This document shows, piece after piece, positions 18,542 through 27,211 of a stretch of DNA of 64,000 nucleotides. The position numbers and the translations under genes were made by a program. The notes under the pieces were generated by a model. It had not been told where the DNA came from, searched no databases, and was given only the letters and a program-made list of their open reading frames with translations. Numbering within the stretch: position 1 is the stretch's first letter; every line of letters begins with the position of its first letter. The stretch covers positions 1 to 64,000 of the forward strand of contig DAITBA010000013.1 of NCBI GenBank assembly GCA_036824005.1. Direction: 5' to 3'. This stretch comes from DAITBA01 sp036824005 (GTDB lineage Bacteria; Pseudomonadota; Gammaproteobacteria; Burkholderiales; Rhodocyclaceae).

Positions 18542-21500
18542 ATGTCAGCGACCCGATCCCCCTACCGCCCGGCGTCTTCGTCCCCTCTTTCCGTCAGGTC
18601 ATTGCGGCCGCACGACACGGCTACGCAACGACCTTCGCGCACCTCATGGTTGCAGCGCACCGTTGCCTGGCTGGTGCTGTTCACCTTCGGGTTGTCGCCT
18701 CAGGGCGTGATCGCCAACCCGGTCGCCGATGCCGCCGCCCCGGCGGCACAGCGCCCGAGCGTGCGTGCGGCCGCCAACGGCGTGCCCGTAGTGGATATCG
18801 CCGCGCCTACGGCCGGTGGTCTTTCCCACAACAAGTACCAAGCCTTCAACGTGCCGACCCAAGGCACGGTGCTCAACAACAGCGCCACCGGCGCCAACAC
18901 GCGCCTTGCCGGCAGCATATCCGCCAACCCCAACCTGGCGGGCACCCCGGCACGCATCATCCTCAACGAAGTCACGGGAGGTCAGGCCAGCGCGTTGCAA
19001 GGTCTGGTGGAAGTCGCCGGCAGCCCCGCCAAACTTGTCGTTGCCAATCCTAACGGCATTACCTGCAACGGCTGCGGTTTCATCAACACGCCCCATGTCC
19101 AGCTCACCACCGGCCGCCCGGCAACGGACGGTGATGCGCTGCGCTTCAACGTTGCCGGCGGCACGGTCGCGCTGCAAGGCAGCGGGCTGACGGAACTGGC
19201 CGGGCAGCTCGACCTCATCGCTCAGTCCGTACGCGTCCAGAGCCGCGTCGACTTGCCCGATGCATTTCATGTCGTTGCGGGATTCCAGAAGGTCGACAGC
19301 GACACCCTGGCGCTCACCGAGTTCGACTTCTGGAAAACCCTGCAGGATGTGTGGCCGGATCGCGTCGCCATCGACATCAGCCAAAGTGTCAAGGCCGGCT
19401 CCATCAAACTGATTGCCACACCGCGCTGGATGGACGTGCGCGCCGCCGCGCCACTGACGGCGACGGCTGGAGACATCGCCGTGCATGGCGGCGGCGGGAT
19501 CACCCTGTCCGGGCTGCGCGCCCCGGGCAATGTCGTGCTCGGCCACGGCGGCGCCCAGTACATCGGCAGCACGCTCGGCGACGTCGACGCCGGCCAGGAT
19601 GTGGTGGTGCTGTCCGGCCATTTCTTCAGCGCTGCTGGAAAAACGATCCGCGCCGGCCGCGACGTGAAGCTGCTGTTCCACGGCGGCTACAACGGTGCTT
19701 TCCGTTTCGTAAACGAAGGCACGATCAGTGCCGGACGAGACGTGTTGGTCGAACACCTCGCCGGCCCCTGGGACTCGCGCAACGTCGGAATCATCCGCGC
19801 CGAGCAGGATGTGATGATCGGACGTGGCCGCGCAGAGCGCGCCGAAGTGGCCACGGCAGCCAACAGTCTGCCCTTCAAGGATGCCTGTGAATACCACGGA
19901 TGGTGCGGCACCCTGATCAACGCGGATCCTGATTGGCAGGGCACAGCCGACCCTCGGCCGATACTGAGCAATTGGCCCATGGCCAACGCGGGGCTGCTGT
20001 CGGCCGGCCGCGACCTCGGCATTACGCTGAAGAAGAACACCGGGGGCCGCATCGAGGCCACCCGCGACCTCGATTTGCATTACATCCGCAGCCCCTGGGA
20101 CAGCCCGCTCGAGCCGCTCGACCTGCCCGGCGAGGCATTCGCCGGGCGCGATGTGTTGGTGCGCGGCGGCGACAGTCTGAGTCCGGATCATGTCTTCGCG
20201 GGGCGCAACGCCCGCATCGAGCCGCCGACCGAGGACGGCATCAACACGCTCGATCTAAGCGCCGCCGGCGACGCCACTGTCGATGTCGCAGGTAAGTTCA
20301 CCAATCGCAATCGCATCGACGCCGGCGGCGATCTGACCATCCGGGCGCGGGACGTGGAAAACAACTGGCTGGGGGTGAAGACGGAGCGGCGCTTCGCTGC
20401 GAACCAGGAACTGTTCCGGGGATGCACCGCGAACGGCGGCTACTGCGAGGCGGAGGTGGATATCGGCCCGACGCAGGTCGGCGTGCTTGCCGCCGATCGA
20501 AACCTGCGCATCGACGCCGGGCGCGTCGACAACGTCGGCAGCGCCATCCTGGCGGGGCAGGACCTGCTGCTGAATTCGCCCGAGATCAACAACACCTCCC
20601 GCGTCCTCGAAGCCCGATGGCATGGGCACTATCAAAAGCCCGCTCCGGCCCCGACCGGCCCAGGCGAACACGTGGCTGGCACCGGCGGTTCGACCGGCGT
20701 CGAGTCTCCCCACAGCGACCCGCCACCCCCCGAGTACGCGGACGTGTATGGCACGACACAGGTGGGCGAGTATGCCGGCGTGATTCAGGGCGGGCGCAAC
20801 CTTGTGCTTGGCGCACCAACCGACGCCGGCGGCGGCAACAGCGGTCCTGACGTCCCATCGGGCACGGCGTCCGAAGGCACGCGGGTCACCAACACCGGTG
20901 CCATCCAAGGCAGGAACGTTGTCGTCTCGGCGGACACGGTGATCAACGGCATCGACTTCGACGCCATCGCCCGGCGCACGCCGCCGGCCAAGGCGCCGAA
21001 GCCGGTGATCGACATCGCCGCCTACGCCGCCCCGGGCGTGATGACATCGGCCGGTATCCAACCCCAGTCGCGCTGGATGGCGCCCGCCAGCGTCGGCGTG
21101 CAGGCGAACAACGGCATGCTTGCCTCCGCCGAACTGCTCGCGCTTCTGCCGCCGGAGCTGCGGCTCAATAGCGCGCTCCCCTTTGCCCTGAACGCCCGCG
21201 ATGAGGAAGCGGCCCTGCGCCAGGCGGCCATCGATCAGACCGGCCGCGCCTGGTTTCTCTCCGGTCTGGCCTACGACGAAGCCGCAGGTCTGTCGGTCGA
21301 CACCCAGCAGCGCGCCATCCTGTATGCCAATGCGGTTTCGTTCGCCCTGCGTTACGGCGTCGTTCTCGGTCAGCCCCTGAGCGAAACGCAGATGCAGAAC
21401 CTCGACGCCCCGCTGCTGTGGTATGTGGAGCAGGCGGGCGTGCTGGTCCCACGTCTGTACCTGCCCCAATCCTGGAGCACCCAGCTCACGCGCATCGAGG

Positions 21501-23641
21501 GCGGGGTCATCCGCGGCCAGGAGATTGCGCTTTCCGGCAACCGCATCGACAACACCGGCTTCATCCTCGCCGAGGATTCTCTCGACATATCGGCGCAGTC
21601 GCTCGCCAACCGCAAGCGCAACGCCGAGATCGAGCCGTTCATCCAGTACGTGGACAAAGGCTACATCCGCTACACCGGCGATGCAGTGCAGCCCGGCGGA
21701 TTCATGAGCGCGCTGCGCTGGCAGCTTGCCGCCGAGCACATCGACTCCGTCTCCGGCGAGTTCCGGGTGATGGGCCAGGACGAAGCCGACACGCAAGCGC
21801 TCAGCCAGGCCTTCGTCGATGAGCTGAAACAGCGCCTCGGCCCCGAGTTCGTCGAAGCCATCGCCGAGGATCACATCCGCGGCGAGTTCGTGTGCACCGC
21901 CTGCAAGAAGAAACGCGGCCTGCGCGGTCTGCTCGGGGCGATCGCCGCCGTCGCCATTTCCTTCTACGCCCCGGGCGCCTTCTCGGCGCTGATCGGCGAG
22001 GGCGCCGCCGCCGGCAGCACCTGGGCCGCGGCCACCGCCACAACGGCCGCCGGCAGCGCCAACGCCGTGACCAGCGCGGCGCTTGCCGGTGTGGCGAGCA
22101 GCAGCGCCAGCCAGTTGATCGCCACCGGCCGCCTGGACGGCAAGGGCCTGCTCTACGCCGGGCTCACCGGTGGCGTGGGTGGTTACACGTCGAATCTGGT
22201 AAGCACCGGCGAGCTCTCTCCGCTCGCCAAGTGGAGTATCGATACCGCCGCCGCGGCCGCGGCGGCACCTCTGGCCGGATCGAGTTTCGAGCAGGTGCTG
22301 GCCGCCAAGGCGCTCGGCAGTCTCGAAGCCCAAGGTGCGAACTGGATCGGCACCCAATTCCTGGGCGAGGCCGGCAGTGTCGGCCATGTCATCGCCCACG
22401 GCGCGCTCGGGGCACTCATGGCGAAGCTGCGCGACGCGGACCCGGTGGCCGGTGCGCTCGGCGGCGCCACCGAAGCCCTCCTTACCCCCGCGGCACATCA
22501 AGCCATCGGTCCGGATGCCAGCCCCGAACTGCTGGATCTCGTCGCCCGTCTGGCCGCCGGCCTCACCGCCCACGCCGCCGGGCGCGATCCCCTCACCGCC
22601 GCCAACGCCGCCGGCAACGCCTTCGAGAACAACTATCTGTCGACCTGGCAGGCGAACACCAAACGGGTCGAACTGGCGAGCTGCGAAAGCGCGGCGTGCC
22701 GGATCAAGGTCGAGACGCGCTGGCAACTCATCAGCGCCCTGCAGGATGCGGGCCTGGTGACCGGGCTCGGCGGCGGCCTGCTCCTGGGCCCGAAGGAACA
22801 GCTCGAAGGCCTGGCGGATCTGGTCACTCATTTGTCGGAGACGATCGGCGCTTTGCGCAGTTTTGTCGCCGACCCGGAGTTTCGCAGCCGAGTCGCAGAC
22901 GAGGTGCTGGCGAGCTACGAGGGCCGGCTCAACCTACTCGCGCAAGCCTACGAGCAGGCCGGCTGGGACGGCAGCGTCACCGCCGGGGTGGAGGCCGGCC
23001 GGCTGGTGGTGGAGCTGGCGGGCCTGGCGAGTGGCGCCGGGGCCGTGGCAAAGCTTGGCACCAAACTGGCCGCGGTCTCCGTCAAGGCGGGAGCGAGGAC
23101 GGTGGAGAAGCTGGCGGCAAGTGGAGCACGCACCGAAGCCGCCGCCCAAGGCCGCAACTTGGCAGGCGTCGCGAATGGCGAAGCCGGCGCATCCAGTGCC
23201 GTGCGCTCATACTCGTTTAACGCGGTGGAGAATCCTGGTCCGCTTGCCTTACTGCCGGGGCGTCCCGCAGCCAACTTTTTTGCAGGGCGGTACAACGCTG
23301 TGGTTCTTGAAGAGGACTTACTTCTGTTCCGAGGTGGAAAGGCCGGAGAACCCATGGGACAGTGGTTCGTCCGCGAAGCGCCTCAGTCGGTCGCACAAAT
23401 TCGGATAGACTCAGCGGTAAGGGCACAGTGGATTGATCCCAAAACGGGGATCCTCACTGGATCGTCCCCGATTGATACGGTCTTCTCTGTAAAGATACCG
23501 AAAGGCACGACTATCTACGAAGGACCTGTCGGTAGTCAGGGAGGGGCGTATCTTGGTGGGCCGCAAATCAACCAAATTTACATTCATCAGCCTTGGAATC
23601 TCTTCGGCGTGGAAGTCTTGGGAGCAAGTCCGATTAGGTAG
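18542..23641 (+). CDS. cdiA: Filamentous haemagglutinin/CdiA-like exoprotein with polymorphic C-terminal toxin
   Basis: 1699 aa, secreted through the TpsB partner. Signal sequence about 35-60 (WLQRTVAWLVLFTFGLSP). TPS domain about 75-290 with NPNGI and CNGCGFINTP, where TpsB recognition occurs. Then a beta-helix region, a region about 830-1000 rich in inter-domain signatures, and a DUF637-like hydrophobic domain about 1115-1300. At about 1360 ENNYL stands where CdiA proteins have VENN and marks the border of the variable tip. The last 130 residues (LLLFRGG..., KIPKGTTIYEGPVGSQGG) are the toxin candidate; an ADP-ribosyltransferase/TNT-like fold is possible but unproven. Base composition falls from about 23200 on, fitting an exchanged tip. 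At 1.7 kaa it is short for CdiA. Confidence 0.88.
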   Translation: MSATRSPYRPASSSPLSVRSLRPHDTATQRPSRTSWLQRTVAWLVLFTFGLSPQGVIANPVADAAAPAAQRPSVRAAANGVPVVDIAAPTAGGLSHNKYQAFNVPTQGTVLNNSATGANTRLAGSISANPNLAGTPARIILNEVTGGQASALQGLVEVAGSPAKLVVANPNGITCNGCGFINTPHVQLTTGRPATDGDALRFNVAGGTVALQGSGLTELAGQLDLIAQSVRVQSRVDLPDAFHVVAGFQKVDSDTLALTEFDFWKTLQDVWPDRVAIDISQSVKAGSIKLIATPRWMDVRAAAPLTATAGDIAVHGGGGITLSGLRAPGNVVLGHGGAQYIGSTLGDVDAGQDVVVLSGHFFSAAGKTIRAGRDVKLLFHGGYNGAFRFVNEGTISAGRDVLVEHLAGPWDSRNVGIIRAEQDVMIGRGRAERAEVATAANSLPFKDACEYHGWCGTLINADPDWQGTADPRPILSNWPMANAGLLSAGRDLGITLKKNTGGRIEATRDLDLHYIRSPWDSPLEPLDLPGEAFAGRDVLVRGGDSLSPDHVFAGRNARIEPPTEDGINTLDLSAAGDATVDVAGKFTNRNRIDAGGDLTIRARDVENNWLGVKTERRFAANQELFRGCTANGGYCEAEVDIGPTQVGVLAADRNLRIDAGRVDNVGSAILAGQDLLLNSPEINNTSRVLEARWHGHYQKPAPAPTGPGEHVAGTGGSTGVESPHSDPPPPEYADVYGTTQVGEYAGVIQGGRNLVLGAPTDAGGGNSGPDVPSGTASEGTRVTNTGAIQGRNVVVSADTVINGIDFDAIARRTPPAKAPKPVIDIAAYAAPGVMTSAGIQPQSRWMAPASVGVQANNGMLASAELLALLPPELRLNSALPFALNARDEEAALRQAAIDQTGRAWFLSGLAYDEAAGLSVDTQQRAILYANAVSFALRYGVVLGQPLSETQMQNLDAPLLWYVEQAGVLVPRLYLPQSWSTQLTRIEGGVIRGQEIALSGNRIDNTGFILAEDSLDISAQSLANRKRNAEIEPFIQYVDKGYIRYTGDAVQPGGFMSALRWQLAAEHIDSVSGEFRVMGQDEADTQALSQAFVDELKQRLGPEFVEAIAEDHIRGEFVCTACKKKRGLRGLLGAIAAVAISFYAPGAFSALIGEGAAAGSTWAAATATTAAGSANAVTSAALAGVASSSASQLIATGRLDGKGLLYAGLTGGVGGYTSNLVSTGELSPLAKWSIDTAAAAAAAPLAGSSFEQVLAAKALGSLEAQGANWIGTQFLGEAGSVGHVIAHGALGALMAKLRDADPVAGALGGATEALLTPAAHQAIGPDASPELLDLVARLAAGLTAHAAGRDPLTAANAAGNAFENNYLSTWQANTKRVELASCESAACRIKVETRWQLISALQDAGLVTGLGGGLLLGPKEQLEGLADLVTHLSETIGALRSFVADPEFRSRVADEVLASYEGRLNLLAQAYEQAGWDGSVTAGVEAGRLVVELAGLASGAGAVAKLGTKLAAVSVKAGARTVEKLAASGARTEAAAQGRNLAGVANGEAGASSAVRSYSFNAVENPGPLALLPGRPAANFFAGRYNAVVLEEDLLLFRGGKAGEPMGQWFVREAPQSVAQIRIDSAVRAQWIDPKTGILTGSSPIDTVFSVKIPKGTTIYEGPVGSQGGAYLGGPQINQIYIHQPWNLFGVEVLGASPIR
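22127..22638 (+). repeat. 512-bp perfect direct repeat, copy 1 (in cdiA before the toxin tip)
   Basis: 22127-22638 equals 25099-25610 at a constant offset of 2972 with no mismatch that I found. It codes for the pre-toxin region up to ENNYL. Such homology lets an orphan tip replace the resident one by recombination. Confidence 0.93.
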
Positions 23642-23646
23642 TTGCA

Positions 23647-23934
23647 ATGATCGCTGATCAATCCGAATACGTTCGCACCTTGCTAATCGCTCTTCGAGCA
23701 CTATTGAGAGAGCAAGGTGAGACAAATTGGATTCGAGGAGTCACCGCGGCCATTCAGGAGCTTGAAGACCCCGATGGTTGGGAACGCGCGCGGTCGATAT
23801 ACTCGACGATGAACCAAGGAAACGGTAGTTTTTCTGACTATCACGTATGGAAGGATAATTCCGACGAGCGCATTCGAACCAACGCGCAACTCGATGAGCT
23901 CCGACAGAGATTATGGAGTGCGTTCGATTTGTAA
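23647..23934 (+). CDS. cdiI: Candidate CDI immunity protein (DUF6966-like)
   Basis: 95 aa, starting five bases after the cdiA stop, AT-richer than its upstream neighbours. No signal peptide or membrane segment, so cytoplasmic. The pattern of an N-terminal helix pair, NWIRGVTAAIQELEDPD and then NQGNGSFSDYHVWK resembles the DUF6966 family (GGMGSFND-type core), several of which lie next to toxin tips. Position and composition make it the cognate immunity protein. Binding to the toxin is inferred. Confidence 0.7.
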   Translation: MIADQSEYVRTLLIALRALLREQGETNWIRGVTAAIQELEDPDGWERARSIYSTMNQGNGSFSDYHVWKDNSDERIRTNAQLDELRQRLWSAFDL

Positions 23935-23980
23935 TCCCAACCTTCTTTCCTGACATATGATATGCGAAAGGAGAGGAAGG

Positions 23981-24106
23981 ATGAATGCTGAAGCAAAAGT
24001 GGCGAAGCAGAGATTGTCGGTGCTGGAACTGGCCGAAGTGCTGCGTGTGCAAGTACGGTATTTCCCCGACACTCGGGGTCTCCAGTCGAGTATTACTCTG
24101 ACATAG
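23981..24106 (+). pseudogene. IS481-family transposase, N-terminal scrap
   Basis: After a strong GAGAGGAAGG site, ATG 23981 opens MNAEAKVAKQRLSVLELAE, the usual start of one IS481 group transposase. Likeness stops after about 22 codons, before the helix-turn-helix, and the frame closes at 24104. It is a remnant left by deletion or recombination next to the cdiI gene. Confidence 0.65.
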
Positions 24107-24437
24107 CCGTGGCCACGTCGTCGAGTTCGATTTCCGGCACGATGGGCGGCAATTCAGAGCGCCCAAGCGCCTCCTTCAACGCCTGCGCCGGCGTCCTGCC
24201 TTTGAGCCGATAGCCCTGATGGCTGCGCTCCAGGTTGGAGTAGCGCATGAACCAATCCAGGTCCCGCCGGATCTCCTCGGGCTCGATGTACCAGGTCGTG
24301 CGCCCATTGACCCGGAAGCACTCGTCGAGCAGCGTCTTGTTCATGCGCTCGACGAAGCCGTTGGTACGCGGGGTACGCCCCCGCGTGTTGCGATGCTCGA
24401 TGTCCTCCAAGGCGAGCAAGAGCTCATAGGGGTGGGA
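24093..24437 (-). pseudogene. IS481-family transposase, C-terminal fragment
   Basis: The minus strand reads HPYELLLALEDIEHR, RTNGFVERMNKTLLDECFR and RSHQGYRLKGRTPAQAL: the last third of an rve/DDE integrase core with the catalytic Glu in FVERMNKT and the C-terminal tail. The preceding 18 codons of the open frame are unrelated, so the N-terminal two thirds are gone. It faces the N-terminal scrap at 23981 in opposite orientation, so the two come from more than one event. Confidence 0.8.
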
Positions 24438-25098
24438 TTGGCTCTTAATTATTGCATCCCATGACAGCGAACGAAGTGACTTGCCTTTCATCGCGCTGCG
24501 TCGCGGGCATCTCCCGCCCGCGCCTCAAACAGCCGCTTTAGCGGCTGTGTCTCTGCCTGCTCGCCGCCTCCACTTCGCCCAGGCGCAGGCGCTGTCGGGC
24601 CGCCTCCAATCCGGCGCCGTGCCTACTGCCGCGAGCCGCAGCATGCCCGATGTCGTGGGAACGAGTACACGCACCCACGCCACGATGCTTACCGCTGGGG
24701 GCGCGCATCAGGGCCGGGCGCGAAGCTCGCCGCCGTGGGCGGCGACCCGGGCGTGTGCGCGAAGACCAGCGGCGACAGCCGCCAGTTGCAAGGCTCGGCC
24801 CGCACGGCGCACCCGCGGGGTCGCTGATCTACAGTCACGCGGAGATGCGTGCCTTGCTCGCCTCGATCACGGTGGGGGTGTGGCAGAACGTGGCGCTGCC
24901 GCGTGAGCCGCAAATGTACGCAGCCAGTACGAGGAGCGCTGCTGGGGCGGCCGGTGCGGAAAACGCCGAGGCCGGCTTCGCGGCAACGGATGCCTCCGAG
25001 GTCGTGCGCCCGACGCTGGCCAGTAAGTCGCGGGGGGAGGAAGTGAACAACCAGCCGCACGTCTCGGAAACCTACGCTTCGCAAGAGTTCCCAACGCT
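24438..25098. other. Non-coding debris between IS481 remnant and orphan toxin module
   Basis: About 660 bp without a gene that I can recognise. It holds a small inverted repeat (CAGCCGC-TTTA-GCGGCTG, 24531-24548) and a forward open frame (24650-25174) with no family likeness that runs into the 512-bp repeat in the wrong frame. I regard it as rearranged sequence. Confidence 0.5.
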
Positions 25099-25610
25099 GG
25101 CCGCCTGGACGGCAAGGGCCTGCTCTACGCCGGGCTCACCGGTGGCGTGGGTGGTTACACGTCGAATCTGGTAAGCACCGGCGAGCTCTCTCCGCTCGCC
25201 AAGTGGAGTATCGATACCGCCGCCGCGGCCGCGGCGGCACCTCTGGCCGGATCGAGTTTCGAGCAGGTGCTGGCCGCCAAGGCGCTCGGCAGTCTCGAAG
25301 CCCAAGGTGCGAACTGGATCGGCACCCAATTCCTGGGCGAGGCCGGCAGTGTCGGCCATGTCATCGCCCACGGCGCGCTCGGGGCACTCATGGCGAAGCT
25401 GCGCGACGCGGACCCGGTGGCCGGTGCGCTCGGCGGCGCCACCGAAGCCCTCCTTACCCCCGCGGCACATCAAGCCATCGGTCCGGATGCCAGCCCCGAA
25501 CTGCTGGATCTCGTCGCCCGTCTGGCCGCCGGCCTCACCGCCCACGCCGCCGGGCGCGATCCCCTCACCGCCGCCAACGCCGCCGGCAACGCCTTCGAGA
25601 ACAACTATCT
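25099..25610 (+). repeat. 512-bp perfect direct repeat, copy 2 (start of orphan cdiA-CT module)
   Basis: Identical to 22127-22638 in cdiA, ending at the ENNYL codons, beyond which the two genes are unrelated. Confidence 0.93.
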
Positions 25611-26688
25611 CAAGCACCGCGAGATCGACGCCAAGCTGCAGGCGCTCGACCAATGCCGGGGCGCCGCCAATCCGGGTGCGTGCGCCGGCGAGCTGGAGCG
25701 GCACTACACCGCGTTGAGCCGCGCCAACACCGACCGGCTTATCAATTGCGCCACTACAGAAGCCTGCCGGGCGGCGCTCGCGGAAGTGGACACCGACCGC
25801 GCGCAGTTGCAGGCGCGCCGCGACGACCTGGAGCGCCGTCTTGCCTCCCTCGACGCCGCCGAGCGCCGCGAATACCAACTGCTCAACGACAATCTGGACA
25901 ACGCGCTGGGTGGGCGCGTTTCCTTGGCCGCCACTGAGGAACGCCTGCTGCAGCGCTTCGCGAGCGTGGTCGGTCCCCTCGACTTCACCCCCCAGGAGAG
26001 CGAGCGCATGCTGCGCGCCGCCCTAATGAGCGGCGGCGGAGTCGCCAGCGCGGCGGCGTTGGCGCGGGGCAGGCCCTCCTCCAACGCGCCGATCAACGCG
26101 GGCGCATTGACACAGCGGGCAACCGCACTCAATGCACGCTTGGACAGGGAACTGGCGGCCAATCCGGGCACGGGAACACTATCAGTTGCAAACGCGGGAA
26201 GGGTTGCTTCCGAAACAAAACTCCTCGCCAAGTTTGCTGCGAACAGTGCAACTAGGATCTACAGAAATCTTGATCTGACAATTAACGAACGGGGTCTGTT
26301 ATCGCAAGAACGCAACTTGGCAGAAGCAGCTGGGTGGCAACACCCTGACGGAAGCATTTGGTGGCCACCGTATGATGGCGCAATCCCGGGCTCTCAGAGA
26401 ATGGTTTCGCTGGAGCCAAGTAGTACAGGATCGATCAATCTGATAGACCGATATGGGAGGACAAGCGGAACATTTGTTTCGCCAGCGGGCTTGTCGCTGG
26501 GATCGCGCGCGTTGAATTACACGCCTACATTTCCTCCATCGCTTTACTCCGTTGATGGGAGCATCGACGGAGTGGTACGGTCCACTATTGCGCCATGGTT
26601 TGGACAAAAAGGGCTAGGGGTTCAGTACAAATTGCCCAATAGTGTCCAATACTACTTGGATACCTTAAAACTCGGAGAAGCGAAATGA
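25099..26688 (+). CDS. Orphan CdiA C-terminal module with TNT-type NAD glycohydrolase toxin
   Basis: The frame is that of cdiA from the repeat onward and has no native start; a GTG at 25147 is the first usable codon. After ENNYL come a coiled-coil region (about KLQALDQ to LERRLASLDAAE), a linker, and a C-terminal domain with RYGRTSGTFVSPAG and IAPWFGQKGLGVQYKLP, the signature of the tuberculosis-necrotizing-toxin fold (TNT, DUF4237), which hydrolyses NAD(P)+. Bases after about 26180 are AT-richer. As in other CDI loci, such displaced tips are normally silent until recombined into cdiA through the shared 512 bp. Confidence 0.85.
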   Translation, partial: GRLDGKGLLYAGLTGGVGGYTSNLVSTGELSPLAKWSIDTAAAAAAAPLAGSSFEQVLAAKALGSLEAQGANWIGTQFLGEAGSVGHVIAHGALGALMAKLRDADPVAGALGGATEALLTPAAHQAIGPDASPELLDLVARLAAGLTAHAAGRDPLTAANAAGNAFENNYLKHREIDAKLQALDQCRGAANPGACAGELERHYTALSRANTDRLINCATTEACRAALAEVDTDRAQLQARRDDLERRLASLDAAERREYQLLNDNLDNALGGRVSLAATEERLLQRFASVVGPLDFTPQESERMLRAALMSGGGVASAAALARGRPSSNAPINAGALTQRATALNARLDRELAANPGTGTLSVANAGRVASETKLLAKFAANSATRIYRNLDLTINERGLLSQERNLAEAAGWQHPDGSIWWPPYDGAIPGSQRMVSLEPSSTGSINLIDRYGRTSGTFVSPAGLSLGSRALNYTPTFPPSLYSVDGSIDGVVRSTIAPWFGQKGLGVQYKLPNSVQYYLDTLKLGEAK

Positions 26689-26921
26689 GCTGGACTATTC
26701 AAGAACTGATGGATTTCCTGGATAGGAAGAACATCCCTACTGATTCGTACTCATTCTACAAGGACAAAGATGATGCTTTTTCCATCGACAAGATCGGTAA
26801 CTATTGGTTGGTTTATTACTCGGAGCGTGGAATCAGAAACGAATTGGGCTGGGCAAAGAATGAATCGCAGGCATTAAACCTGCTGAAGCTGTTCCTATTG
26901 GAAGCTCATAAGACGCTTTAA
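26685..26921 (+). CDS. Orphan immunity protein for the TNT-type toxin
   Basis: 78 aa, overlapping the toxin stop by four bases (ATGA), so translation is coupled. No signal or membrane segment. It has many aromatics (FYKDKDDAFSIDKIGNYWLVYYSERG) in a small alpha/beta layout and is AT-rich like the toxin end. Partnership with the TNT domain follows from position; I recognise no named immunity family with certainty. It can protect the cell even while its toxin is silent. Confidence 0.75.
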   Translation: MSWTIQELMDFLDRKNIPTDSYSFYKDKDDAFSIDKIGNYWLVYYSERGIRNELGWAKNESQALNLLKLFLLEAHKTL

Positions 26922-27203
26922 GGCCTGTTTGCAGCTAACGGACATACATGCTCTATCGCGGCAGGACGGCCGACCCACGCCAGTCCTCCGCCGCGGGATC
27001 GGGATCGGGGATATAGTTGGCAATGCTGGCAAGAGCCTTCATCTGACTGCGCTGGATATAGAGATCCGACGCCGTGAGCGGCTCGCCCTCACTCGAAGCA
27101 CAAGCCATCAGAATGTCGGCATGACCCTCGAATACTTCCCGTGTATCAATGACGTCCGCACCAACTGAGCGGATCTGGCGCGCAGCGATCGCCGCTAACC
27201 CCT

Positions 27204-27211
27204 TATACATT
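27204..27211. repeat. 8-bp target site duplication, left copy
   Basis: TATACATT directly before the left terminal repeat, repeated at 28245-28252 after the right one. It fits the 8-bp duplications made by IS1595 elements. Confidence 0.9.

Noticed and set aside
24650..25174. Open frame of 174 codons between IS481 debris and the orphan module
   Set aside because: No recognisable domain, and it enters the 512-bp repeat in the wrong frame.
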